A DNA stretch of 51,601 bases from Actinomycetota bacterium (GTDB taxonomy: Bacteria; Actinomycetota; Actinomycetes; S36-B12; GCA-2699445), in the NCBI GenBank assembly GCA_020438795.1, contig JAGQTY010000007.1, positions 62,767 to 114,367 of the forward strand, written 5' to 3'. This document shows positions 8,256 through 16,343 of the stretch, piece by piece; position 1 is the stretch's first letter, and each line of letters starts with the position of its first letter. The notes beneath the pieces are model-generated. The model saw only the letters and a list, made by a program, of their open reading frames with translations. It ran no database searches and was not told the DNA's origin. The translations under genes and the position numbers were made by a program.

Positions 8256-9122
8256 ATGAGATCAGTTGCCCGAGCAGCCCTGTTTGCCGGAGCCGTCAGC
8301 CTGCTGGCGCTGGCCGGCTGCACGTCGTCGGACGGCAGCAGTGATGCCTCAAGCTCTCCGAGTACTAGTGGCTCGGACCATTCATCGCACAGTTCTGCAA
8401 GCCATGAGGGCCAGATCTCCTTCGCGCTGGCGACCCAGGGCAGCAGCGGGCAGGAGGGCCTGGCGATCGCCTACCCGAGTGGCGACGACATGACGGTGAT
8501 GACGGTGGCCATGCAGGGGGGCCCGGCAGCCGGAGGTGCTGCACAGACTGCTGTGATTCACAAGGGCACGTGCAGTGATGTCGGCGCTGAGGTGCAGAAG
8601 CTGATGGATGTCGAGGGTGGTGGCAGTTTCACGCAATTCGAGGGCACGCTCGACAACTACGTCGCCGACAAGAACGTCCTGGTGGTCTCCGAAGGTGGCG
8701 ATGCGGTGGCGTGCGGGGTGATCGAGAACGGCAAGATCCATCCGCCGTCCGAGCCGATCCCGGCCGTTCACACCCTTGAGATCAAGGAACAGAACCTGTC
8801 AGGGCAGAGCGGGACGGCCACACTGACCCCGAGCGACGATGGGCAGAGCACCAATATCTCCATCCAGTGGAACAACCAGCCTTCGGACATCGAGCAACTG
8901 CCGACGCACATCCATCAGAGCAAGTGCGCGACCCTTGACCCCATGGTGATGGTGCCGCTGGCGAACATCATCGACAACCAGTCGACCACCAACGACATCC
9001 CGGTGCCGCTGAGCAAGCTGCTCGAGAAGGATCAGTTCTCCATCAACGTGCATCACGACCCCTCCGCCCTGCCGTTCTACGTCGGATGCGGCACCATCTC
9101 CGATGCCAAAGCGGTTCAGTAG
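8256..9122 (+). CDS. Secreted lipoprotein with duplicated CHRD-like module
   Basis: This is a 288-residue lipoprotein precursor with a signal peptide, lipobox LAGC (lipid Cys22) and a Ser-rich spacer to about residue 50. Two similar modules follow. The first (about 52-158) has VIHKGTC and ends in VACGVI. The second (about 185-283) has HIHQSKC, INVHHDPS and YVGCGTI, the His/Cys pattern seen in CHRD-type superoxide-dismutase-like extracellular domains. The first copy has lost most of the histidines. The function of such lipoproteins is not established. The start has AAGGAGACGAAG just upstream. It appears to be a single-gene transcript. Confidence 0.72.
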   Translation: MRSVARAALFAGAVSLLALAGCTSSDGSSDASSSPSTSGSDHSSHSSASHEGQISFALATQGSSGQEGLAIAYPSGDDMTVMTVAMQGGPAAGGAAQTAVIHKGTCSDVGAEVQKLMDVEGGGSFTQFEGTLDNYVADKNVLVVSEGGDAVACGVIENGKIHPPSEPIPAVHTLEIKEQNLSGQSGTATLTPSDDGQSTNISIQWNNQPSDIEQLPTHIHQSKCATLDPMVMVPLANIIDNQSTTNDIPVPLSKLLEKDQFSINVHHDPSALPFYVGCGTISDAKAVQ

Positions 9123-9503
9123 TAGCTGCCCACTTCCTCGATCACTGGTCGCGGAGCCATGACTGGTCCCTGACACCTGACGCGTCTCGGAGCAGGCTGG
9201 CGGTGGTCGTCATCTGCATTGTGCATCAGCGCGAGGCAGACTGGGACAAGGTCATCGGCGGTAACTCCTTCAGTGTGTTCATGGTCGTTCACACCGAGGA
9301 TTCCGCCGATGACCGCCTCATGTCAGGCGACCACCAATCCTCACCACGCCACGGGACTCTGCCCAATCCCACGAGAATCAATGCCGTGATTCTGCCATGG
9401 CACACTGGAGCCCTCGTCCACGACACCGTCAGTGATCTATCGACGAGCGAGTCTCTCCCAACGCGTCAGCCGACCGGTGCTGGCACAAGAGGGTGAGGCC
9501 TCA
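9123..9503. other. Intergenic gap between convergent genes, no feature seen
   Basis: Convergent spacer of about 380 bp between the CHRD-like lipoprotein and the glycine-rich protein. I see no credible reading frame, strong hairpin with a T-tract, or repeat. Confidence 0.5.
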
Positions 9504-11279
9504 TCACCCGTTCCCGGCCAGGTGGCATTGATCGCTGGGATCCCGTTTCACCTTCCAGGTGCGTTCCCATGTGTCTCGTCCCTGGCCCGGGACGCTTTTC
9601 ATCACTATCCGGACCCTGACCTTGAGATCTGTTGCGCACTTGGGTCGCACGGTGACTTTGGCGTTGCTCTTGGTCTTCTTGACGATGAAGGTGCACAGTT
9701 GCCGACGGTCCCCCTTCTTCAGCACCCGCTGGCCCTGGTAGAGGCACTGGGCTCTGACCTTGGCAATCCGACCCTGGGTCTGCACCTTCTTGACAACCTT
9801 GGTTCGCTTCCCAGCCTGCAACTGCGTGCTCTTGGGGACTGCGGTCACCTTCGCCAGCGGACCCGGCGTCGGGGTCGGTGTGGGTGTGGGAGTCGGAGTT
9901 GGGCTCGGTGTGGGACTCGTCGTCGGGCTCGGAGTTGGTGTGGGTGTGGGCTCAGGACTGGTCACCTGGAACGAACGCACCACGTCGTCCGCCGCTGTGA
10001 AGTTGACTCCATCCCCGGCTTGGGATGCCGTGATCGTGCAGGTGCCTGCGGCGACGAGTGTGACAGTCGTACCGGACACCGTGCAGACGGCCGGGGTTTG
10101 ACTGCTGAACGACACTGGTAACCCTGAGGAGGCGGAGCCTGAAACCGTGACCGAACCATCGGGCAGCGCCGCATCCGGCGGCTGGGCGAATGTGATGCTC
10201 TGCGCCAATTCCAGGCCCCACTCGATCAGCACGGACCCATCAGCTCCGTTGTCAGCGCTCATGTCGGTGGCCGCACCCCCATTACCAGCCGGAGTGTAGG
10301 TTGGCGAGTAGTCCGCGGCCGAAGGCGCTGTGGAGCCCCCAGCCCCACCACCGCCAGATTCTTGCACCTGTGAATAGGTGCCGCCGCTACCACCTCCGCC
10401 ACCGTAGCCACCGCCACCAGCGCCGTACCAGCCGCCGCCACCACCGCCGGATCCGGATCCATCCCCGCCGATGTAGGCGCCACCACCAGCGTTCCCTGCT
10501 GAGGAGCCACCTGCATCACCACTGCCAGGGACGTCATAGTTGTCCCAGCCTCCGTCACCACCGAGGCCGCCGCCGCCCCCGCCACCGGCTCCGAAGTCGC
10601 CGCCGACGACTACCACCGGGCTCGCGTTGCCACCATCGTCGCTGCCCACGCCCCCGGAACCACCAGAGAAGCCCGCACCGCCGGTCGTGCCGTCACCTCC
10701 CGTTCCCTTACCGTCTGCGTTACCGCCGTTGCCGCCCAGTGGCCCAGCGCCGTTGCCGCCCGCCGATCCACCACCGGCAGCTGCCTCCCCTCCCGGGTAG
10801 CTACCGGACGTAGCGGACCCGCCACCGCCACCGCCGGCGACCAGCCGGTCGTTGTCACTCTGGACGTCGGTCAGGAAGACAGCAGAGGCTGCGCCCCCAC
10901 CACCACCTCGTCCAAACACCGAGCTGCCCACCGGCGCGGCGGTTCCTCCGCCCCCCACATTGACGGTCAGGGTCTGGCCCGGCTGAACACTTCGGTAGCC
11001 CACGACGGTGGCGCCACTGCCACCATCTGCAAACGTGCCACTCCACGTGTAGGAAGCAGCTCCTCCGCCAGCCCCGACCGCGGTGACCCGGAGAACCGTC
11101 ACGTTGTTGGGCACTAGGAACAGGCTTGACCCGACCGCGTTGAAGGGCTGAGACTGCGGTGCCGCTGAGGCGGGACTCGTCACCGACGCAGTTGCACCGG
11201 CGCTGGCCAACGCGACGGCCAATGTCGCTGTCATTGCACGCAGCGAGTGTCGGCCGCTAAGGCGTCTCGTCACTGACAT
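9504..11279 (-). CDS. Secreted glycine-rich surface protein with Ig-like domain and Pro/Thr spacer
   Basis: This 591-residue protein begins with a signal peptide (about 1-41, ending ASA). A beta-rich start (FLVPNNVTVLRVTAVGAGGG) leads into about 270 residues dominated by Gly, Ser and Ala repeats. A bacterial Ig-like module follows (about 370-440, with VCTVSGTTVTLVAAGTCTITAS). Next comes a (PT)n/(PS)n linker, and then a C-terminal basic domain of about 110 residues with cysteines (RAQCLYQ, QLCTFIV, RPKCATD, DQCHLAG). The glycine-rich part recalls bacterial and plant glycine-rich domains and, by composition only, mycobacterial PGRS. It is probably wall-associated or secreted. No LPxTG or other sorting motif is visible; the basic Cys domain may bind the cell surface. 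Function unknown. Confidence 0.75.
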   Translation of the reverse strand: MSVTRRLSGRHSLRAMTATLAVALASAGATASVTSPASAAPQSQPFNAVGSSLFLVPNNVTVLRVTAVGAGGGAASYTWSGTFADGGSGATVVGYRSVQPGQTLTVNVGGGGTAAPVGSSVFGRGGGGGAASAVFLTDVQSDNDRLVAGGGGGGSATSGSYPGGEAAAGGGSAGGNGAGPLGGNGGNADGKGTGGDGTTGGAGFSGGSGGVGSDDGGNASPVVVVGGDFGAGGGGGGGLGGDGGWDNYDVPGSGDAGGSSAGNAGGGAYIGGDGSGSGGGGGGWYGAGGGGYGGGGGSGGTYSQVQESGGGGAGGSTAPSAADYSPTYTPAGNGGAATDMSADNGADGSVLIEWGLELAQSITFAQPPDAALPDGSVTVSGSASSGLPVSFSSQTPAVCTVSGTTVTLVAAGTCTITASQAGDGVNFTAADDVVRSFQVTSPEPTPTPTPSPTTSPTPSPTPTPTPTPTPTPGPLAKVTAVPKSTQLQAGKRTKVVKKVQTQGRIAKVRAQCLYQGQRVLKKGDRRQLCTFIVKKTKSNAKVTVRPKCATDLKVRVRIVMKSVPGQGRDTWERTWKVKRDPSDQCHLAGNG

Positions 11280-11532
11280 CTTTGAAACCCTCCCGCGACA
11301 ATCAGATTCAGCCGGCTGTCTGTGTGCTGTGCGTCAGGAGACCGCCCAGGACTCACAGCTCAGCTCGCGTCTGCCGGTAGTGTTCCGCAGTCGCACATGG
11401 GTTTGCCAGGTGAATCACCGGCTCAGCCTATGACCAGGACTCGGCGCGCCCGCAACTGCCAGATAGGCCGGAAAGGCCGGATCTCTGGTCCACTCCTGTC
11501 TCTCAGCATGGGGTGCAGCGTCCCCGACGAGC
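11280..11532. other. Upstream region of the glycine-rich gene and tRNA gene
   Basis: This spacer holds no credible gene. The short GGCCGGAAAGGCCGG stretch near 11470 could fold, but it has no T-tract and lies in no clear transcript. Confidence 0.4.
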
Positions 11533-11560
11533 CTGACGTGTCCATCCGGGGCGGTACTCT
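11533..11560 (+). promoter_or_regulatory. Putative promoter of the tRNA-Lys gene
   Basis: CTGACG (11533-11538) and TACTCT (11555-11560) are separated by 16 bp. They resemble an actinobacterial housekeeping -35/-10 pair and lie about 54 bp upstream of the mature tRNA 5' end. Prediction from consensus only. Confidence 0.45.
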
Positions 11561-11613
11561 GGAACCTGCAACACAGTTGCCGGGGTATGCAACACGGTCT
11601 TCTCCGTGCCTCG

Positions 11614-11686
11614 GGGCCTCTAGCTCAATTGGTAGAGCTGCGGACTTTTAATCCGTAGGTTGCGGGTTCGAGTCCCGCGGGGCCTA
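11614..11686 (+). tRNA. tRNA-Lys (anticodon UUU)
   Basis: A complete cloverleaf can be drawn. The acceptor stem GGGCCTC pairs with GGGGCCT, allowing G1-U72 and U6-G67. The D arm is AGCTCAATTGGTAGAGCT. The anticodon stem GCGGA/TCCGT carries the loop CTTTTAA with TTT at positions 34-36. The T arm is GCGGG-TTCGAGT-CCCGC and the discriminator is A73. CCA is not encoded. It reads AAA and AAG codons. Confidence 0.96.
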
Positions 11687-11748
11687 CTCCATCCGTGTGT
11701 ATTCCTCGCCTGATGCTTGACATTTCTGTGTCGGCACGTGCTTTACAG

Positions 11749-11836
11749 TGTTTCGGTTGATGTGCGACATTGTTTCGGTTGATGTGCGACATTGTTTCGG
11801 CTGATGTGTGACAGCTATTTCGGCTGAGCGGTCACA
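11749..11836 (+). repeat. Tandem array of 22-bp direct repeats
   Basis: Two identical copies of a 22-bp unit beginning TGTTTCGGTTGATGTGCGAC lie head to tail (11749-11770 and 11771-11792). A third copy with four changes follows (11793-11814), and a decayed fourth starts about 11816. The array lies 62 bp past the tRNA and ends about 140 bp before the next gene. The unit resembles terminal repeats I associate with IS481-like actinobacterial elements, so it may be an insertion-sequence scar. A set of regulator-binding sites spaced by two helical turns is the alternative. It is too short and unspaced to be a CRISPR. Confidence 0.8.
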
Positions 11837-11890
11837 CCTGAGCCAGTGGCCTCGGTCACCGCGGCCAGCAACCCCCAGAGCCCCCGATCA

Positions 11891-11917
11891 TTTTCTCGGC
11901 AGATCTTCACGAGAAAA
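11891..11917. promoter_or_regulatory. Perfect 8-bp inverted repeat upstream of the membrane protein/sigma unit
   Basis: TTTTCTCG (11891-11898) and CGAGAAAA (11910-11917) are exact complements around an 11-bp spacer, 57 bp upstream of the ATG at 11975. There is no T-tract after the second arm, so a terminator is unlikely. An operator or a 5'-UTR hairpin is the likely reading. Confidence 0.45.
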
Positions 11918-11974
11918 GCGTTGCGAAGTTTCATGGTCGCGCGTCACTCCTTCGAACCCCATCGAGGAGTGACC

Positions 11975-12625
11975 ATGAACCAGCCCCGAGTCCGGATGTT
12001 CGACACCGGCCAGAATGACGACCTGCAGTGGCAGCGGCTGGCGCGGGACGCCGCGGACGCGACGCAGACACTGCCCGTGAGTGACGCTGCTGACGCGCCG
12101 ACGAGAGTCGACCTGGGAGCACCTTCCCTGGTTGCGCTGGAGAATGAACCGTCGGTGGGCAGCGCTCCCGGGGACGGCGACCGGCCCTCCCGGCTGCGCC
12201 GGCGTCTCACGATCCTGGCCACAGCTCTCATGCTCACAGGCAGCGTCGTTCTGGCGACCGCTGCCGCGTCGAATCAGTTGCCCGGTAGCGAGCCCCCCGC
12301 TGCTCCCGCAGCGCCGAAGGAGCGCGGCCCCAAGAAGGAGCCTGTGAACAACAAGGCAATCCCCAGCGGCGCCCAGGCGGGCAACGCTGCCTCGGCTGCG
12401 ACGGGGTCTTCGGGTTCGGGCTCCGGTTCAGCTCCCACCGGTACGTCTGCGCCCACTCCTACCACCTCCGCGACACCGAGCAGCTCGCCCTCGGGGAGCC
12501 CAGCTCCGACCGGCTCACCATCGGTCAGTGCGACGCCGACGCCGAGCGGATCGTCGTCCGCAGAGCCTTCCACCTCCGTTGTGGCCGCCAAGCAGCCGGT
12601 CTCCCCGTGGCAGGCCCAGCCGTGA
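11975..12625 (+). CDS. Single-pass membrane protein with extracytoplasmic Ser/Thr/Pro-rich tail
   Basis: A 216-residue protein of no recognised family. Residues 1-73 are polar and likely cytoplasmic. RLRRR before a hydrophobic helix at about 77-98 indicates N-in, C-out topology. The remaining 118 residues are low-complexity Pro, Ser, Thr, Gly and Ala. The start is ATG 11975, chosen for GAGGAG 5 nt upstream; an upstream in-frame ATG at 11846 gives an unlikely basic extension. It is followed after 66 bp by the ECF sigma fusion with the same N-in, tail-out layout, so the two may be co-transcribed partners. The tail could be O-glycosylated or cross the peptidoglycan (inference). Confidence 0.6.
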   Translation: MNQPRVRMFDTGQNDDLQWQRLARDAADATQTLPVSDAADAPTRVDLGAPSLVALENEPSVGSAPGDGDRPSRLRRRLTILATALMLTGSVVLATAAASNQLPGSEPPAAPAAPKERGPKKEPVNNKAIPSGAQAGNAASAATGSSGSGSGSAPTGTSAPTPTTSATPSSSPSGSPAPTGSPSVSATPTPSGSSSAEPSTSVVAAKQPVSPWQAQP

Positions 12626-12691
12626 GTGAGCAATCCAACTGTCCGCAAGCAGAAATCTGGGTGAGAATGAGAGACAACGATTGGGGGCACG

Positions 12692-14161
12692 GTGACAACC
12701 ACGGACACCCAGATCGTCGATGAACTCAAGGCCGACACCACGACCGGTTTCGAGTCGTTGTACCAGGCCTATTCGGAGCGACTCTTCGGCTATGCCGTGA
12801 CGCTCGTGAAGGATCGCGATCTCGCCGCTGACGTGACCCACAACGCCCTGTTGCGTGCCGTGGGCAATGTCGGCAGTCTTCGGGATCCGCAGCGCCTGCG
12901 TCCGTGGTTGTTCAGCATCACCCGCAATGAAGCACTCTCAGCCCTCCGTGTCCAGAACAAGTGGAGTGACAACGAGGAGGCGATCGACATGTTGTCGGTG
13001 ACGCCTGACTTCGACAGATCACTGCAGGCTCAGGACGCTCAGCAACTTGTCCATCAGGCCCTTGACGGCCTGTCGCCCAAGGACCGTGACGTCCTCTCCC
13101 TCGCCCTGCGCAACGACCTCGACGCCACGGAGGTCGCCGCGGCGCTCGGTACCTCAACCAACCAGGCACGTGCCAGTATCTCGCGTGCGAAGGCCGCGCT
13201 CACGGCGGCCGTGACCGCAGTGCTGCTGACCCGACAACAGGCAGAATGCCCAGCCCTGCAGGAGGCGATCAAAGGTCTCGACGGGTTCCTCACGCCCCTC
13301 ATGCGCAAGCGGGTGAGCCGCCATGTCAAGGAGTGTCCCTCCTGCGAGGAACAGGGCGAGCGACGGGCGCTGAGCTACGTCTCGGGCTTCGCGCTGCCGG
13401 TCGCAGTCGCACTGCCCGTCGGGTTCGCGGCCAAGGCTCAGGCCAGCGTCGCGGAGCTGGCTGCCTCGGGGACGTTCCCGGGCCTTGGTCCAGTGGATGA
13501 GGCGGGCTTCCCGATCGCGGAACCGGACGCAGCCGGTCCCTGGATCGACGCCCCTACTGAAGCGAATCCTGTCATCGAGGAGTATGAGCTCACGACTTCG
13601 AGTGGGACTGCACAGACTTCCCAGGTAGCTGAGGGCGCGAAGACCTGGCAGAAGGCGGCCGTGCTGGGAGTGGGGGCCGTGGTCGCCGGTGGCATCCTGT
13701 TCCTGGCGGTCCGGTCCGGTGCGCAGGCGCCTCCGGTGGTGCCTGGATCCACCACTACGGCGGCAACGACGGCGGGCGCCAGCCCGTCCGGTTCGGCTGA
13801 CTCTCGCAGCCCATCCGCCAGTCCCACGACGACGCCCTCGGGTTCGGCGACCAGCTCGTCAGTTTCACCGACCTCCTCGCCGACGGGGACGACTTCTACG
13901 CCGACCAGTGCGACTCCCACCACTGCGACACCGAGCACCGCGACTCCCACTTCGGCGACTCCCACACCGACGCGGACCCTGCAACCGACTCGCACGACGG
14001 AGCCGACGGTGGGTTCGACCACCGGGGCGACGGACAAGCCGACCACACAGCCGAGCGCAACGTCGCCGAGGCCGACACTGCGGCCCACATTGACGGTGAC
14101 GACCGCTCCGTCGCGCGTATCGACGACGGGACCGACAACTCAGGGACCCATCGTCAAGTGA
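12692..14161 (+). CDS. ECF sigma factor fused to zinc-finger anti-sigma motif, TM helix and extracytoplasmic tail (copy 1)
   Basis: A 489-residue protein. Sigma-70 region 2 spans about 20-92, with RLRPWLFSITRNEALSALR. Region 4 spans about 117-172, with LSPKDRDVLSLALRNDLDATEVA and a helix-turn-helix. A ZAS-type HxxxCxxC motif follows (His211, Cys215, Cys218), with Cys186 as a possible extra ligand. A moderately hydrophobic stretch lies at 231-249, a clear membrane helix at 322-341, and about 145 residues of Ser/Thr/Pro tail end the protein. ECF sigma factors normally have a separate zinc-binding membrane anti-sigma; here both functions are in one chain. It would direct RNA polymerase to stress promoters and be held at the membrane until released (inference). 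It starts at GTG 12692 behind a G-rich SD. A paralogue lies at 30152. Confidence 0.85.
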   Translation: MTTTDTQIVDELKADTTTGFESLYQAYSERLFGYAVTLVKDRDLAADVTHNALLRAVGNVGSLRDPQRLRPWLFSITRNEALSALRVQNKWSDNEEAIDMLSVTPDFDRSLQAQDAQQLVHQALDGLSPKDRDVLSLALRNDLDATEVAAALGTSTNQARASISRAKAALTAAVTAVLLTRQQAECPALQEAIKGLDGFLTPLMRKRVSRHVKECPSCEEQGERRALSYVSGFALPVAVALPVGFAAKAQASVAELAASGTFPGLGPVDEAGFPIAEPDAAGPWIDAPTEANPVIEEYELTTSSGTAQTSQVAEGAKTWQKAAVLGVGAVVAGGILFLAVRSGAQAPPVVPGSTTTAATTAGASPSGSADSRSPSASPTTTPSGSATSSSVSPTSSPTGTTSTPTSATPTTATPSTATPTSATPTPTRTLQPTRTTEPTVGSTTGATDKPTTQPSATSPRPTLRPTLTVTTAPSRVSTTGPTTQGPIVK

Positions 14162-14214
14162 CGCAAGGGCGCGCGACGGCTTTCCCTCCCGCGCCTGGAC
14201 ACCGGGGGTCAGCG

Positions 14215-14571
14215 TCAGGCAATGTCGTGGGACGCCTTGTACTCGTCGGCGAGCTGCTGGAGCTGCGCGTCCCTGCCCCGCGCGATGTCGGACAGCATCT
14301 TCCAGTCGCCCTGAAAGCTGTAGAGGGTGTAGCCCCAGGAGGCGGGCTTGTTCTTCTCGATCAGGAAATGACTCAGCCATGCTGCTCCGTACCCGACCAC
14401 TGGAGCCAGGAGTAGTGAACGGCGCGGGCCGCGCACGACTGCGTTCACCGCGATGCCGGCTCCCGCCAGGGTTCCGAAGAAGTGCACCATCCGGGTGCCA
14501 CGTCTGGAGTGCTGAGAGATGTAGTACGGGTAGAACTCCTCGAAGGAGTCGAAGGTCATCTTCTCTGTCAT
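14215..14571 (-). CDS. DUF962/Mpo1-like membrane protein
   Basis: A protein of about 118 residues with two hydrophobic segments (about 33-67) and the family pattern FYPYYISQHSRRGTRMVHFFGT plus WLSHFLIEKNKPA, where the conserved His residues could bind metal. Yeast Mpo1 is an Fe(II) dioxygenase for 2-hydroxy fatty acids in alpha-oxidation; whether bacterial members do this is not settled. ATG 14571 is taken as start; an upstream in-frame ATG (14634) adds an atypical N-terminus. It is convergent with the sigma fusion gene, 53 bp away. Confidence 0.75.
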   Translation of the reverse strand: MTEKMTFDSFEEFYPYYISQHSRRGTRMVHFFGTLAGAGIAVNAVVRGPRRSLLLAPVVGYGAAWLSHFLIEKNKPASWGYTLYSFQGDWKMLSDIARGRDAQLQQLADEYKASHDIA

Positions 14572-14649
14572 GCCCTCAGCGTAGGCATGTCGGCCTGTCC
14601 CCGCGCTCCGCTGGTCTGATTCACCATGCTGCAAGGAAGAGAATGCGGA

Positions 14650-15336
14650 TCAGGAGCCCGGGTCGGCGCTCGGCTGCGTTGCGGCCTGCTGCTGCGCCAG
14701 CTGCTCGGTCACCGGTGTCCTCGGTGCGGGCAGTCGCGGTGGGTTCGGCATCACGGGCAGGCCGGCAGGCCGGTGGAAGACCTGGGGGGTTGCGGCGTTC
14801 TCCGAACTCACCGCCTGTGGCGCGCCGTTGGCGGCGACCGGGTCGCCCTCGGGGACACCTGGACCTCCTGGAACGCCCGGAGCCCCCGGAGCGCCCGCGG
14901 GCATGTTGGGATCGAACGGCATGCTGGGGTCCCAGCCGCCCTGTCCCGGAGGTGGTCCGTAGAGATTGGTGCCGCTGTCGCCCTCCTGGATGCAGAAGAA
15001 GAGCAGCACCAGCGATCCGAATGGGATGAAGGCCAGCAGGATCCAGAGGGCGCTCTTGTCCGTGTCGTGCAGGCGTCGGGCGAGCACCGCGAGCTGGGGG
15101 ACCAGCAGCGCCAGTGTCACGACGAGCCACAACACCGAGATCACAAGAGAGACCAGCGCCATCGCGGTGTTCCCGCTCGGTCCCGCCAGCATCGCCACCA
15201 CGAAGAGCAGGAGCCAGAACGCGACATCGATGATGACAATGAAGAGGAAGAAGTACCAGAACTCAGGGCGGGCGGCACGACCCGAGAAGTCGGCATACTT
15301 GCTGAAGCATGTCCGCACGGCATCGCCGAAGCCCAT
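14650..15336 (-). CDS. DUF805 membrane protein with proline-rich tail
   Basis: The N-terminal 120 residues match DUF805: a start near MGFGDAV, then FSGRAARPEFWYF, ARRLHDTDKS and about four membrane helices. The C-terminal 110 residues are a Gly/Pro/Ala-rich low-complexity cytoplasmic or surface tail, unusual for the roughly 120-residue family. Function unknown. Start ATG 15336 is chosen because the domain begins there; an ATG 10 codons upstream is possible. Confidence 0.8.
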   Translation of the reverse strand: MGFGDAVRTCFSKYADFSGRAARPEFWYFFLFIVIIDVAFWLLLFVVAMLAGPSGNTAMALVSLVISVLWLVVTLALLVPQLAVLARRLHDTDKSALWILLAFIPFGSLVLLFFCIQEGDSGTNLYGPPPGQGGWDPSMPFDPNMPAGAPGAPGVPGGPGVPEGDPVAANGAPQAVSSENAATPQVFHRPAGLPVMPNPPRLPAPRTPVTEQLAQQQAATQPSADPGS

Positions 15337-15540
15337 GGTGATCCCTCCTGCGGCCAGTATCGTCAACGCCCGTGGATGACTGAAACGCTGCCACCCTCAT
15401 GGCCCAAGCCACCTGCGGCCAGTCGCGGCACTGGTCAGGCGCGTCCGGCTCGAGACTGTTCGCGGTGGTACGTCACGTTGCGCCCATCGGTAGCTCAAGC
15501 GGCATCGTGGGGTCCTCGGATCTAGGCTCGCGTTCGAAGG

Positions 15541-16083
15541 GTGGTGCGATGCATGGACAGGAGGCTGGCATGGGCCGCGCCGCTGCTGGCGGCAGCGGTT
15601 GTGTCCGGGTGCAGTGGCGCGACACCGTTCGGCTCGACGCCGCAGACTCCGTCAGCTGTTCCCACGACCGCCCCGCCTGAGCAAGAGGGCGCACCTGGCA
15701 GTGGGCCCGCCACCCCGGCGAGCCCTCCTCCGCCGCCCGGGACCACCGCACCCGCACCTCCGCCGTCTGCGCCGGGGCAGCTGGCGCCCGGCTTCCTGTT
15801 CGTCGAGCAGCGGCAACTGTCAGCGGCGCCACCTTCGGCCTGGACCAATGACGACTTCCTGACCGCTGGCCATGTGATCGCTGCGGGCATGACACAGGAT
15901 CAGGTGGCGACTGCCTGTCAGGTCTATGCGACCCAGTCGCAGGTGGGACTGTATGACCATCTACTGCCGCTGGCGCAGGCGCACGAGCTGGCGCAGAATG
16001 TCAGTCCAGCGAGCCTGCAGGCAGCCATGGCGACCGTGCTGCTGGATGAATGCGAGCTGCGTGCACAGGCGGCGCTTCCCTGA
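15541..16083 (+). CDS. Hypothetical lipoprotein with Pro-rich spacer
   Basis: A protein of about 180 residues with a short signal peptide and lipobox VSGC. A Pro/Thr/Ala linker spans about 27-85, and a helical C-terminal domain of about 95 residues is dominated by Ala, Gln and Leu with two Cys (ATACQVYA and LDECELR). I do not recognise the family. The start could be GTG 15541, GTG 15544 or ATG 15553; GAAGG sits just before the first. It is probably anchored on the outer face of the plasma membrane. Nothing upstream or downstream looks co-transcribed. Confidence 0.6.
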   Translation: MVRCMDRRLAWAAPLLAAAVVSGCSGATPFGSTPQTPSAVPTTAPPEQEGAPGSGPATPASPPPPPGTTAPAPPPSAPGQLAPGFLFVEQRQLSAAPPSAWTNDDFLTAGHVIAAGMTQDQVATACQVYATQSQVGLYDHLLPLAQAHELAQNVSPASLQAAMATVLLDECELRAQAALP

Positions 16084-16228
16084 CGCAAACGCGTCGCAGG
16101 CGCGGACCGGGACTCAGGTACTGCTGGCCAGACGCTGCGCTGCCGTCCCGGGCGTTCTGCGAATGCATGCAATGGCGGCTCCTCGCGAAGGCTGTTTCGC
16201 CGAGGGAGCGAAGGAGCGAAGTATGTCA

Positions 16229-16343
16229 TGGGACACGAGTTGTCGGGGACAAGTTGCTGAACGTGTCCCACTAATGTCGCAGAAGTATCTCAAATAGCCC
16301 TATTTCGGATCACACGGCCGAGATTTATCTCACTTTGATCTCA
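16229..16343 (+). promoter_or_regulatory. Structured leader/promoter region of the Rpf-like gene
   Basis: The gap between the lipoprotein and the Rpf-like gene (16084-16480) holds no gene but dense symmetry. A 9-bp stem, TGGGACACG (16229-16237) with CGTGTCCCA (16262-16270), encloses a TTGTC-GGG-GACAA hairpin (16240-16252). AAATAG-CC-CTATTT lies at 16292-16305 and GAGAT-TT-ATCTC at 16320-16331. ATCTCA occurs three times (16287, 16327, 16338). A hairpin TCGAGG-CTCT-CCTCGA is at 16403-16418. Rpf genes of other actinobacteria are often preceded by c-di-AMP riboswitches, but I cannot match that consensus here. Confidence 0.4.

Noticed and set aside
10301..10813. Arg/His/Pro-rich frame opposite the glycine-rich gene
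   Set aside because: It is the complement of Gly-rich codons and shows only low-complexity basic repeats.
11749..11836. Possible CRISPR array
   Set aside because: Repeats are directly adjacent with no unique spacers and there are no cas genes.
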